DNA of 13,805 nucleotides from an uncultured Clostridia bacterium (GCA_944393455.1 CALYAH010000077.1:1-13805), one strand, 5' to 3'; shown: positions 1 through 7,478, counted from the stretch's first letter. Translations and numbers: made by a program. Notes: generated from the letters alone by a model not told the origin.

Positions 1-584
1 TAAGAGTGCCGGTACTTAGAAATTATGCAAAAGAATTACTAAAACAATATGATTTTAAAGAATTGATGAAAAACATAGATAATGAGTACTATGAAGAAAT
101 TATGCTACAAGGTATGCTAATTGGACAGGCAAAGGAAGAATTTAGTACTATTTTAAAATATATAACAAATTTTATACCTAAAATTGATAACTGGGCTGTT
201 TGTGACGTATTTTGTGCTGGGCTTAAAATAACAAAAAAACATAAAGAAGAAATGTGGGATTTCATACAAACATATCTAAAATCCAATAAAGAGTTTGAAA
301 TTCGATTTGGAGTAGTTATGCTTTTAGATTATTACATAGAAGAAAGTTACTTAAATCAAAATTTTGAAATATTTGATAGTATAAAAAATACAGCATATTA
401 TGTTCAAATGGCAGTAGCATGGGCAATATCTATTTGTTTAATTAAATATTATGATGAAACTATAAAGTATTTAAAAAAGGCAAAAATAGATAAATTTACT
501 TATAACAAAGCACTACAAAAAGGAATAGAGTCTTATAGAATCACGCCAGAACAAAAACAAGAGTTACGCAATATGAAATTATAA
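1..584 (+). CDS. DNA alkylation repair protein, AlkD-like (5' partial)
   Basis: This is the C-terminal part of a HEAT-like-repeat DNA glycosylase of the AlkD/COG4912 type, which removes alkylated bases such as 3-methyladenine or 7-methylguanine. The GTG at 6 looks like a start but probably encodes an internal Val. The reading begins R-V-P-V-L-R-N-Y-A-K, which fits the family's usual 'GVR(T/V)PVLR' segment some 30-40 residues into the protein, so the true start lies before the window. Helical repeats continue to the stop at 584. A Trp (codon 192-194) and an Asp (codon 204-206) in NWAVCDVF match the family's active-site WxxxD segment. No terminator follows. Family assignment is by motif and overall pattern and is fairly secure; substrate is inferred. 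Confidence 0.85.
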   Translation, partial: RVPVLRNYAKELLKQYDFKELMKNIDNEYYEEIMLQGMLIGQAKEEFSTILKYITNFIPKIDNWAVCDVFCAGLKITKKHKEEMWDFIQTYLKSNKEFEIRFGVVMLLDYYIEESYLNQNFEIFDSIKNTAYYVQMAVAWAISICLIKYYDETIKYLKKAKIDKFTYNKALQKGIESYRITPEQKQELRNMKL

Positions 585-636
585 TTTCTACATATACTAA
601 ATATAACAAAAATAATTAATTTTTTATAAATTTTAT

Positions 637-664
637 TTGCGAAAAAAATAATTTATGATATAGT
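637..664 (+). promoter_or_regulatory. Candidate sigma-A promoter for the GH18 gene
   Basis: TTGCGA (637-642) and TATAGT (659-664) are separated by 16 bases, and TG at 656-657 gives an extended -10. A start near 671 would leave a short leader before the AAGGAG (684-689) and the ATG at 698. An alternative -10 is TAGTAT at 661-666. Inferred from consensus only. Confidence 0.45.
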
Positions 665-697
665 ATTGTAAAAAGAAAAAAGTAAGGAGAGAAAAAC

Positions 698-2435
698 ATG
701 GGAAAAGGGAAAAGAATAGCAACGAAAGAACCAAAACCTAATAGAAAAATGTCAAGGGAAGAAGTAGAAAAGAAAAAGAAAATTATTGCAAGAACTTTTT
801 TAACAGTTATAGCTTTATTTGTAATATTTGTAATAGCAATGATAGCTAATAATTTTATTATTTTAGATAATAACAAAACAACAAATCTTGTAATTAATAA
901 TAGAAATGTAACTTCTAATTTAAAAAATGAAGTATTAATAGAAAATGACATTATATATTTGTCTCAGCAAGATATTGCAAATTTCTTTGATAAATATATT
1001 TATGAAGATGAAGAGACTAATCAAATTATAACTACATATGAAAAGAAAAGTGCAGCAATAGGATTTGAAGAAAATGTAATTACAATAAACCGGATCTAAT
1101 AAACAAATATATGCACATGCAATTGAAAAAAACGGAAATGTATACTTACCAATATCAGAAATGGCAGATGTATATGATGTAGACATTGCTAATATAGAAG
1201 AAACAAAAGTAGTAACAATGGACTCTCTTGATAGAGAACAAAAAAGAGCAATTGTAACTTCTAATATTTCTGTTAAATCTTCTACAAATTTTATTGCAAA
1301 AACAGTAGATAGAATAAAAAAAGGAGATTGCGTAATTGTTGTTTCTACTGATGATGGTTATGCAAGAATTAGAACTGCAAATGGAAAATTAGGATATATT
1401 AAATCTAATAAATTAGAAAATGAGTTTACTGTAAGAGAAAATATGGACGAAGAAAAACAAATTGAAGGAAAAGTTAATCTAACATGGGATTATTTTTCTG
1501 AATATGGTTCAGCACCAGACAGAAGCGGGACAACAATTGACGGGGTTAATGTAGTTTCACCATCTTTCTTCTATCTAGATAAAAATGGAAACTTAAGAGA
1601 AAATATAGGAAGTAGTGGACAAGCTTATATTGAATGGGCACATAATAATGGATATAAAGTATGGCCAATGATTTCTAATGCAGAGGCAGCAACAGAAAGT
1701 TTAGAAATAACATCTGAAATTATGAATAGTTATTCAGCGAGACAAAGATTAATAGAAAGTATTGTTGATAAATGTGTAAAATATAAACTAGATGGAATAA
1801 ATGTTGATTTTGAGAATATGAAACAAGAAGATAAAGATATGTATTCAAGGTTTATTATAGAGCTTACTCCACGTTTAAAAGAAATAGGACTAGTAACATC
1901 AGTAGATGTTACAGCACCAGATGGAGGAGAAACATGGTCATTATGTTTTGATAGGCATGTAATAGGAGATGTAGCAGATTATATTGTATTTATGGCTTAT
2001 GACCAATATGGAGTTTCTAGTACTAAGCCAGGTACAACAGCTGGATACAATTGGGTTGAATTAAGTTTAAATAAATTTTTACAAACAGAGGAAATAGAAT
2101 CAGAAAAAATCATATTAGCTGTGCCACTATATACAAGAGTTTGGGTAACTAATTCGGCAGGAGAACTAGTTAGTAATAATGCAGTACCTATGAAAAATTT
2201 AGATTCAATAATACCAGACAATGTAGAGAAAAAATGGGATGACGAATTAAAGCAAAATTATGTGGAATATACAGAGGGAGATAACACAAGACAAATATGG
2301 ATAGAAGATATTGATTCTCTAAAAGCAAAAGTTTCACTAATAAAAGAACATAATTTAGCAGGAGTTGCTTCTTGGGAAAAAGATATGGAAACAGAAGAAG
2401 TATGGCAAATGTTGAAAACTGAATTAAGTGAATAG
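698..2435 (+). pseudogene. Membrane-anchored glycosyl hydrolase family 18 protein with SH3b domain, frameshifted
   Basis: Two adjacent reading frames are pieces of one protein. The first (698-1099) has a Lys/Arg-rich N-terminus, one membrane segment (about residues 33-52) and the beginning of a copper-amine-oxidase-N-like domain. It runs into a stop just after a CC at 1090-1091. Dropping one C gives I-N-G-S-N-K-Q-I-Y-A-H-A and continues in the frame used to 2435, a protein of about 578 residues. That part finishes the first domain, then has an SH3b domain (about 1250-1420) and a GH18 barrel with the catalytic pattern DGINVDFE (Glu codon 1812-1814). Related proteins act on peptidoglycan or spore cortex (SleL/YaaH-like); a role outside the membrane on the cell wall is inferred. 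RBS AAGGAG 684-689. The downstream part is free of stops, so the lesion is recent or a sequence error. Confidence 0.85.
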
Positions 2436-2449
2436 TATTAAAGATAATA

Positions 2450-2503
2450 AAAAGTGCTTGACATTAGTATTTTAGATATATATAATACTAAAAAAGCACT
2501 TTT
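2450..2503. repeat. Nested inverted repeats enclosing the sigH promoter
   Basis: The outer arms AAAAGTGCTT (2450-2459) and AAGCACTTTT (2494-2503) are perfect 10-base complements. The inner arms TTAGTATT (2464-2471) and AATACTAA (2484-2491) are perfect 8-base complements. Together they give an 18-bp interrupted stem with a 12-base loop. The -35 starts in the left outer arm and the -10 lies at the inner loop/right arm, and GGAGG follows directly at 2504. In read-through RNA from the GH18 gene this could act as a terminator or mask the RBS. As DNA it could be an operator. Confidence 0.7.
2458..2486 (+). promoter_or_regulatory. Consensus sigma-A promoter of sigH
   Basis: TTGACA (2458-2463), a 17-base spacer and TATAAT (2481-2486) match the vegetative sigma-A consensus exactly. 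The start would fall near 2493, giving a leader of about 27 bases that begins at the right outer arm of the inverted repeat and contains the GGAGG at 2504-2508. Confidence 0.85.
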
Positions 2504-2519
2504 GGAGGTATTTTGACTA

Positions 2520-3161
2520 ATGCAAAATGAAAATGTATTTTTTACAACAGACAAATATAAGGATGAGACTGATGAACAAATAATATCTCAAATAAAACAA
2601 GGAAATGGAGACGCTTTAACATATTTACTAGAAAAATATCAAGACCTTGTTAATATAAAAGTAAGCAAATATTTTATGATTGGCGCAGAAAAAGATGATA
2701 TAGTTCAAGAAGGAATGATAGGTTTATTTAAAGCAATAAAAAGCTTTAATTCAGAAAAACAAAACTCATTTAAATCATTTGCTAATATATGTATAGAAAG
2801 ACAATTAATAACTGCAATTAAAACTTCTAACAGGCAGAAACATATGCCATTAAATTCATATTTATCTTTAAATACGGCAGCATATGATAATAATGAAGAA
2901 GACAGCGTAGAACTAATTGATACATTTAATAGTAATACAATAGAAGATCCATTAGAGACAATTATGAAAAAAGAGTATTATGAAGAAGTAGAAAGTGCAG
3001 TAAATAAAAACTTAAGTAAATTTGAAAAGCAAGTTTTAGATAGATTTATGAAAGGTGAAAGTTACGTAAAAATAGCAGAAAAACTAGATTCACCAGTAAA
3101 ATCAGTAGATAATGCTATTCAAAGAATACGTAAAAAAGCAATAAAAAATATGTTTAAATAG
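2520..3161 (+). CDS. sigH: RNA polymerase sigma factor SigH (early sporulation)
   Basis: SigH (Spo0H) is the sigma-70-family factor that directs early stationary-phase and sporulation transcription. The 213-residue protein matches the usual length. Near residues 18-60 is the region leading into 'EKDDIVQEGMIGLFKAI', the conserved sigma region 2.1-2.2 core-binding helix. This is followed by 'SFKSFANICIERQLITAIKTSNRQKHMPLNSY', the -10-recognition region, which is very close to Bacillus SigH. The C-terminal 60 residues carry a region 4 helix-turn-helix (YVKIAEKLDSPVKSVDNAIQRIRKK). The ATG at 2520 follows GGAGG (2504-2508) with an 11-base gap, slightly long; no better in-frame start is present. 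It is transcribed from its own consensus promoter and followed by a strong terminator. Its usual Bacillus neighbours (rlmB, yacP) are absent. Confidence 0.93.
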   Translation: MQNENVFFTTDKYKDETDEQIISQIKQGNGDALTYLLEKYQDLVNIKVSKYFMIGAEKDDIVQEGMIGLFKAIKSFNSEKQNSFKSFANICIERQLITAIKTSNRQKHMPLNSYLSLNTAAYDNNEEDSVELIDTFNSNTIEDPLETIMKKEYYEEVESAVNKNLSKFEKQVLDRFMKGESYVKIAEKLDSPVKSVDNAIQRIRKKAIKNMFK

Positions 3162-3225
3162 GAAACTATATTTTAACTGTGAATACAAACAAGGTTACAT
3201 AATCTTGCGGAAATAAGCAAAACTT

Positions 3226-3263
3226 AAAAAAAGTTATCTGGTTTTTCCAGATAACTTTTTTTA
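3226..3263 (+). terminator. Bidirectional intrinsic terminator between sigH and tRNA-Thr
   Basis: The arms AAGTTATCTGG (3231-3241) and CCAGATAACTT (3247-3257) form a perfect 11-bp stem with a TTTTT loop. It has an A-run on the left and a T-run on the right, so it can stop sigH transcription rightward and tRNA transcription leftward. Confidence 0.9.
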
Positions 3264-3271
3264 TTTTTGTA

Positions 3272-3347
3272 TGGGGCTTCCAACGGGAATTGAACCCGTG
3301 ACCTCTACCTTACCAAGGTAGCACTCTACCAACTGAGCTATGGAAGC
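3272..3347 (-). tRNA. tRNA-Thr (anticodon GGT)
   Basis: The reverse complement folds as a 76-base cloverleaf including an encoded CCA. It has acceptor GCTTCCA/TGGAAGC, D-arm AGCTCAGTTGGTAGAGT, and anticodon stem CTACC/GGTAG around loop TTGGTAA (anticodon bases complementary to 3312-3314, so GGT, reading ACC and ACU). The T-arm is ACGGG TTCAATT CCCGT. The discriminator base is C (G at 3275 on the plus strand), which is unusual for tRNA-Thr. It lies divergent from thrS and its T-box leader, its probable regulatory partner, and ends into the shared terminator at 3226-3263. Confidence 0.95.
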
Positions 3348-3369
3348 ATATCCAAGCTGAACAGTAACG

Positions 3370-3398
3370 ATTATATAATAAGAAATCAAAAAAGTAAA
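3370..3398 (-). promoter_or_regulatory. Candidate promoter of tRNA-Thr
   Basis: On the minus strand, TTTACT (3393-3398) and TATAAT (3370-3375) are 17 bases apart. Initiation near 3363 would lie about 16 bases before the mature tRNA 5' end at 3347. Confidence 0.6.
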
Positions 3399-3407
3399 GA
3401 ATTTCTA

Positions 3408-3436
3408 TTGACTTTTTTCAAAAAAAAGATTAAACT
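3408..3436 (+). promoter_or_regulatory. Candidate sigma-A promoter of the T-box/thrS transcript
   Basis: TTGACT (3408-3413), a 17-base spacer and TAAACT (3431-3436) predict a start near 3443, just before the T-box stem I. It is divergent from the tRNA-Thr promoter, with only about 9 bases between the two -35 elements. Confidence 0.6.
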
Positions 3437-3442
3437 ATTAAC

Positions 3443-3676
3443 ATAAGGCAAAAACAAGTAAGAGACGAGTAAAATAGGACTTATTGATAGAGATAATTGG
3501 TCATAGGCTGGAAACCAATTTCAAAAAAGCTATTTGAAAACTAACTCTTCTAATGTTTCTAGTGAATAAGCTAGACGCGTAAGATACGTTATAATCTTAA
3601 ATTAAGTTAAAAAATAGGATGGAACCGTGTATATGCACTCCTATGGATAAAAAATATCCATTGGGAGTGTTTTTGT
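3443..3676 (+). promoter_or_regulatory. Threonine T-box riboswitch of thrS
   Basis: T-box leaders sense uncharged tRNA and antiterminate the downstream synthetase gene. Stem I is closed by AAGAG (3460-3464) and CTCTT (3545-3549). AGTA (3468-3471) opposite GAAAACTAAC marks the specifier loop, where ACT at 3540-3542 is the likely Thr specifier. A stem III candidate pairs TAAGAT (3580-3585) with ATCTTA (3594-3599). The T-box core AGGATGGAACCGTG is at 3616-3629, with the tRNA-end-binding bulge TGGA at 3620-3623. In the antiterminator AGGA (3616-3619) can pair with TCCT (3639-3642); the terminator at 3636-3669 uses the same TCC bases. The start is inferred from the promoter; the specifier call is less certain than the T-box core. 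Confidence 0.9.
3636..3676 (+). terminator. T-box-controlled intrinsic terminator
   Basis: CACTCCTATGGATA (3636-3649) pairs with TATCCATTGGGAGTG (3655-3669), with one bulged T and an AAAAA loop, followed by a T-run from 3670. Its left arm overlaps the antiterminator's TCCT, as expected for tRNA-dependent switching. Confidence 0.85.
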
Positions 3677-3694
3677 TTAGAAAATAAAAAGATG

Positions 3695-3744
3695 TGTCCC
3701 AAATTGGACAAAAATGTCCAAAAGGAAACGTCCCCAATTGGACA
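3695..3744. repeat. REP-like palindromic block in the thrS leader
   Basis: Between the T-box terminator and the thrS RBS lies a cluster of GTCC/GGAC half-sites. The 15-mers at 3696-3710 and 3730-3744 (GTCCC-N-AATTGGACA) are direct repeats with one mismatch. Each is itself an inverted repeat, and TTGGACA (3704-3710) pairs with TGTCCAA (3715-3721) around AAAA. The C/G content is higher than its surroundings. It resembles the extragenic palindromic repeats seen in many Clostridia, but copy number cannot be seen from one window. Confidence 0.6.
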
Positions 3745-3770
3745 TTTAGGGAAAAAAAGGAGGAGTTTTT

Positions 3771-5705
3771 ATGATTAAAGTAAGTCTTAAAGATGGTAGT
3801 GTACTGGAAGTAGAAAAAGGTAGCACTGTGTTAGAAGTGGCTAAAAAAATAAGTGAAGGATTATCAAGAGTAGCAACATGTGGAGAGGTTGATGGAGAGA
3901 TAAAAGATTTAAGACATGAATTACAAGACGATTGCAACTTAGTTATTCATACTTTCCAAGATGATGATTTGGAAGGGAAAAAAGCATATTGGCATACAAC
4001 ATCACATATTATGGCACAAGCTGTAAAAAGATTATTTCCAAAGGTTAAATTTGCAATTGGACCTGCTATTGATGATGGTTTTTATTATGATTTTGATGTA
4101 GAAAACCCATTTACAGAAGAAGACAAGGAAAAAATAGAAAATGAAATGAAAAAAATTATAAAAGAGAATATAGAAATTGAAAGGTTTTCTTTGCCAAAAG
4201 CTGAAGCTTTGAAATTAATGGAAGGACAACCTTATAAACAAGAATTAATTGAGGAATTACCAGAAGGAGAAGAAATTAGTTTCTATAAACAAGGAGATTT
4301 TACAGATTTATGTGCAGGTCCACATTTAGTAAGCACTGGAAAGGTAAAAGCAGTTAAAATATTGTCTTCTTCAGGTGCATATTGGAAAGGTAGCGAAAAA
4401 AATAAAATGTTACAAAGAATTTATGCTATTTCTTTCCCAAAAGCAAGTCAATTAGAGGAACACCTAAATTTATTAGAAGAAGCAAAGCAAAGAGACCATA
4501 GAAAGATAGGAAAAGATTTAAAAATATTTATGACTCATAAATTAGTGGGTTCAGGTCTTCCAATGTATTTACCAAATGGTGCAACAATAAGAAGGATTTT
4601 AGAAAGATATATACAAGACAAAGAAATTGAATTAGGATACAACCATGTTTATACACCATCACTTGCAAATACTGAATTATATAAAGTAAGTGGACATTGA
4701 GACCACTACAAAGATGACATGTTCCCAGTTATGAAAATGGATACAGAAGAAATGGTATTAAGACCAATGAACTGCCCACATCATATGTTAATATATAAAA
4801 ATGAAATGCATTCATATAGAGATTTACCAATAAGAATAGGAGAGTTGGCACACGATTTTAGATATGAAAATAGTGGAGCAGTATGTGGATTAGAGAGAGT
4901 GCGTCAAATGTGTCAAAATGATGCGCATTTATTTGTAAGACCTGATCAAATAAAAGAGGAAGTTGGCAAAGTTCTAAATTTAATTTTCGAAGTTTATCAA
5001 AAAGACTTTGGATTTCCAAGTTCTGCATTCAAATATAGATTATCTTTAAGAGATAAAAACAATAAAGAAAAATATATTGATAATGATGAAATGTGGGAAA
5101 CAGCAGAAAATCAATTAAGAGAAATATTAACAGAGTTAAATATAGACTTCTATGAAGCAGAAGGAGAGGCAGCTTTTTATGGACGAAAAATTGATATACA
5201 AATAAAGACAGAATTAAATCATGATATAACAATACCAACATGTCAATTAGATTTTGCTTTACCAGAAAGATTTGAATTAGAATATATTGGTGAGGATGGA
5301 AAAGAGCATAGACCTGTAGTTATTCATAGAGCAATATTAGGTTCATCAGATAGATTTATAGCATTCTTACTAGAAGAGACAAAAGGTAATCTTCCAGTAT
5401 GGCTTGCACCAACACAAGTAAAAATATTACCAATAACAGATAATCAACATGACTATTGCTATAAATTAAAAGAGAAATTTACAAAAAAAGGATTAAGAGT
5501 AAAAGTAGACGATAGAAATGAAAAGATAGGTTATAAGATTCGTGAAGCGCAACTAGAAAAAATTCCATATATGTTAGTTATAGGGCAAAAAGAAGTAGAA
5601 GAAAATAAATTGTCAGTTCGTTCTCATAAAAAAGGAGATTTAGGAACAATGACAACAGAAGAATTTATAAATCAATTGTTAGAAGAGATTGAAAAAAAGA
5701 TTTAA
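3771..5705 (+). pseudogene. thrS: Threonyl-tRNA synthetase with in-frame TGA at codon 310
   Basis: ThrRS charges tRNA-Thr with threonine. The full frame is 644 codons, the usual length. It has a TGS domain (residues 1-62) and an editing domain with H75, H79, C181 and H185. The class II catalytic core has Zn-binding C335 (MNCPHH), H386 (NDAH) and H519 (VIHRAI). It ends with motif 3 (GSSDRF) and a C-terminal anticodon-binding domain. At 4698-4700 the frame reads S-G-H-stop-D-H-Y, where the family has SGHWxHY, so one base change (TGG to TGA) explains it and nothing else in the frame is damaged. As written, the product would lack the catalytic core. An active thrS is essential, so a sequence error, a second thrS elsewhere or read-through must apply. 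RBS AGGAGG at 3758-3763; preceded by a Thr T-box. Confidence 0.93.
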
Positions 5706-5706
5706 T

Positions 5707-5735
5707 TTGACTTATTTCACATAATATGATATTCT
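5707..5735 (+). promoter_or_regulatory. Candidate promoter of the small gene at 5765
   Basis: TTGACT (5707-5712) and TATTCT (5730-5735) are 17 bases apart, with TG at 5727-5728 as an extended -10. It starts just after the thrS stop; thrS has no obvious terminator, so read-through is also possible. Confidence 0.4.
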
Positions 5736-5764
5736 TGAAGAGACATCAAGGAGGTAAAGACTGT

Positions 5765-6136
5765 ATGCAAAAAAATCAAATATTTTCAGAATATCTAAAA
5801 GAAGAAGAGTTGAAGTATTTTGAGGGATTTTTAATATCATTAATTCCACCATATGATGAAAGATTAAAAATCATTATGATAGAGGAATGTAAATGTATGC
5901 AAAGGCCTAAAATAGTAGCAACTAGGGTTATAGATGGCGATTTGCTAAAAGATATTTCATGTGAGCAAAGAGAGTTAGAAAACAATCTAATTCAGCAGAT
6001 TATAGAATGTTTAGAGATGCATTCATATGAATTAGAAGAATTGATTACAATTGGACTAGATTACCAACTCAAATTTTGGATAGAGGAAAGTTTTGATACA
6101 GAACTTCAAAACTGGAAAAAAAATATGAAAATATGA
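5765..6136 (+). CDS. Hypothetical protein, 123 residues
   Basis: I do not recognise this protein. It starts at ATG 5765, chosen because AAGGAGGT (5748-5755) lies 10 bases upstream; an in-frame ATG at 5726 has no ribosome-binding site. The sequence is acidic and apparently helical, with no signal peptide or membrane segment, so it is probably a small cytoplasmic protein. It has two close Cys residues (ECKCMQRPK), a central 'VATRVIDGDLL' segment and a C-terminal region 'LITIGLDYQLKFWIEESFDTELQNWKK'. It lies between thrS and ychF with its own candidate promoter and a strong terminator, so it is probably a single-gene unit. It is the only gene here ending in TGA. The coding call rests on the RBS, codon pattern and terminator. 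Confidence 0.75.
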   Translation: MQKNQIFSEYLKEEELKYFEGFLISLIPPYDERLKIIMIEECKCMQRPKIVATRVIDGDLLKDISCEQRELENNLIQQIIECLEMHSYELEELITIGLDYQLKFWIEESFDTELQNWKKNMKI

Positions 6137-6139
6137 AGC

Positions 6140-6170
6140 TTCTCGTCTCTATTAGAGACGAGAATATATT
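6140..6170 (+). terminator. Intrinsic terminator after the 123-residue gene
   Basis: TTCTCGTCTCT (6140-6150) and AGAGACGAGAA (6154-6164) form a perfect 11-bp stem with a three-base loop, followed by a T-rich tract. It begins four bases after the stop codon. Confidence 0.75.
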
Positions 6171-6211
6171 TTAAAAATTTATAAATATAAAAATGAAGGA
6201 GATAATAATAA

Positions 6212-7303
6212 ATGAAATTAGGAATTGTAGGGCTTCCAAATGTAGGAAAAAGTACGATGTTTAATAGTATAACAAAAGCTGGAGCAGAATGTGCAAACTA
6301 TCCATTTTGCACAATAGAACCAAATGTTGGTGTTGTTCCTGTACCAGATGAAAGATTAGATAAATTAACTCAAATGTATCATCCACAAAAAACGACACAT
6401 GCAGTTATTGAATTTGTTGACATTGCAGGATTAGTAAAAGGAGCAAGTAAAGGAGAAGGATTAGGTAATAAGTTTTTATCTCATATTCGTGGAACAGATG
6501 TTATTGTAGAAGTTGTTAGATGTTTTGAAAATGGAAATGTAGTACATGTTGATGGAAATGTAGATCCAATAAGAGATATTGAAACAATTAATTTAGAATT
6601 AATCTTTGCAGATATTGAAACAGTAAATAAAAGATTAGATAAAGCCAAAAAGAATTTAAAAGCGGATAAAAAATATCAAGAAGAAATAGATTTATTAGAA
6701 AAAATAAAAGAAAATTTAGAAAATGGAATCTCAGCAAGAGCCTTAGAATTTACCGAAGATGAACAAATTCTAGTAAAAGATATGTTTTTACTTACTACAA
6801 AACCAATTTTATACATTGCAAATATTTCAGAAGAACAAATAGAAAATGCTGAAAATGAAGAAATGGTTTTAAAAGTAAAAGAATATGCAAAAAAAGAAAA
6901 AGCAGAAGTAATTCCTTTATGTGTGAAGATAGAAGAAGAACTTTCAGGACTAGATGAAGAAGATAAAAAAGAAATGTTAGATGCTTTAGGATTAGAAGAA
7001 TCAGGACTAGACAAAGTAATTAAAAAAAGTTATGATTTACTAGGATTAATGTCTTTCTTAACAGCTGGTGAACCAGAAGTAAGAGCTTGGACAATAAAAA
7101 AAGGAACTAAAGCCCCACAAGCTGCTGGAAAAATCCATTCTGATATTGAAAGAGGATTTATAAAAGCAGAGGTTGTTTCTTATGATGATTTAATAAAAGA
7201 AGGTAGTATGTTAGCAGCTAAAGAAAAGGGATTAGTTCGTTCAGAAGGAAAAGAATATATTATGCAAGATGGGGATATTGTGTTATTTAAATTTAATGTT
7301 TAA
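6212..7303 (+). CDS. ychF: Redox-responsive ribosome-associated GTPase/ATPase YchF (Obg family)
   Basis: YchF is a universally conserved P-loop NTPase of the TRAFAC/Obg family that prefers ATP, binds ribosomes and is linked to stress and oxidative responses. The protein is 363 residues, exactly the usual length. It shows the P-loop GLPNVGKST (residues 7-15), the switch segment with F-x-T-I-E-P-N-V-G (about 32-41), the G3 motif DIAGLVKGASKGEGLG, and the divergent G4 region YIANISEE that replaces the guanine-specific NKxD. A coiled-coil insertion lies near residues 130-175 and the C-terminal TGS-like domain ends in DGDIVLFKFNV. Start ATG 6212 follows AAGGAG (6196-6201). It sits alone between two terminated units. 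Confidence 0.96.
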   Translation: MKLGIVGLPNVGKSTMFNSITKAGAECANYPFCTIEPNVGVVPVPDERLDKLTQMYHPQKTTHAVIEFVDIAGLVKGASKGEGLGNKFLSHIRGTDVIVEVVRCFENGNVVHVDGNVDPIRDIETINLELIFADIETVNKRLDKAKKNLKADKKYQEEIDLLEKIKENLENGISARALEFTEDEQILVKDMFLLTTKPILYIANISEEQIENAENEEMVLKVKEYAKKEKAEVIPLCVKIEEELSGLDEEDKKEMLDALGLEESGLDKVIKKSYDLLGLMSFLTAGEPEVRAWTIKKGTKAPQAAGKIHSDIERGFIKAEVVSYDDLIKEGSMLAAKEKGLVRSEGKEYIMQDGDIVLFKFNV

Positions 7304-7365
7304 ATTATGTAACATATGTAATAGTTTTGTAATAGAAATGTAAAAAAATATATATACAAAAACTA

Positions 7366-7394
7366 TTGACGAAAAATATTTTTAAGTATACAAT
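7366..7394 (+). promoter_or_regulatory. Upstream promoter of the LPXTG gene
   Basis: TTGACG (7366-7371), a 17-base spacer and TACAAT (7389-7394) form a good sigma-A promoter. It would give a leader of about 135 bases that contains the second promoter. Confidence 0.65.
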
Positions 7395-7449
7395 ATTATC
7401 AGAAAAACAAAAGAAATCTATTGTTCTATGTGTTTTTTATAGTTTTCGC

Positions 7450-7478
7450 TTGAATTATACCAAAAAAAGTGGTATAAT
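7450..7478 (+). promoter_or_regulatory. Second promoter of the LPXTG gene with a palindromic -10/spacer
   Basis: TTGAAT (7450-7455) and TATAAT (7473-7478) are 17 bases apart. A perfect 8-base inverted repeat ATTATACC (7454-7461)/GGTATAAT (7471-7478) fills the spacer and covers the -10, a typical operator position. In a transcript from the upstream promoter the same bases could form a hairpin. Confidence 0.7.

Noticed and set aside
6..8. GTG at 6 as the real start of the AlkD-like gene
   Set aside because: The preceding codon continues the family's GVRxPVLR segment and no RBS is visible, so the gene is cut by the window edge.
616..951. Minus-strand open frames such as this one
   Set aside because: They lie opposite well-supported genes, have no RBS or family pattern, and their hydrophobic composition is a by-product of A-rich coding strands.
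3695..3744. CRISPR-like repeat in the thrS leader
   Set aside because: There are only two direct copies, each palindromic, with no regular spacers and no cas genes.
4698..4700. UGA recoded as Trp (genetic code 4) to explain the TGA in thrS
   Set aside because: Trp is encoded by TGG throughout the other genes and no other conserved Trp site shows TGA. The gene at 5765 ends with TGA just before a terminator.
4698..4700. Selenocysteine codon in ThrRS
   Set aside because: The position is a conserved Trp, not Cys, and no SECIS-like hairpin was noted directly downstream.
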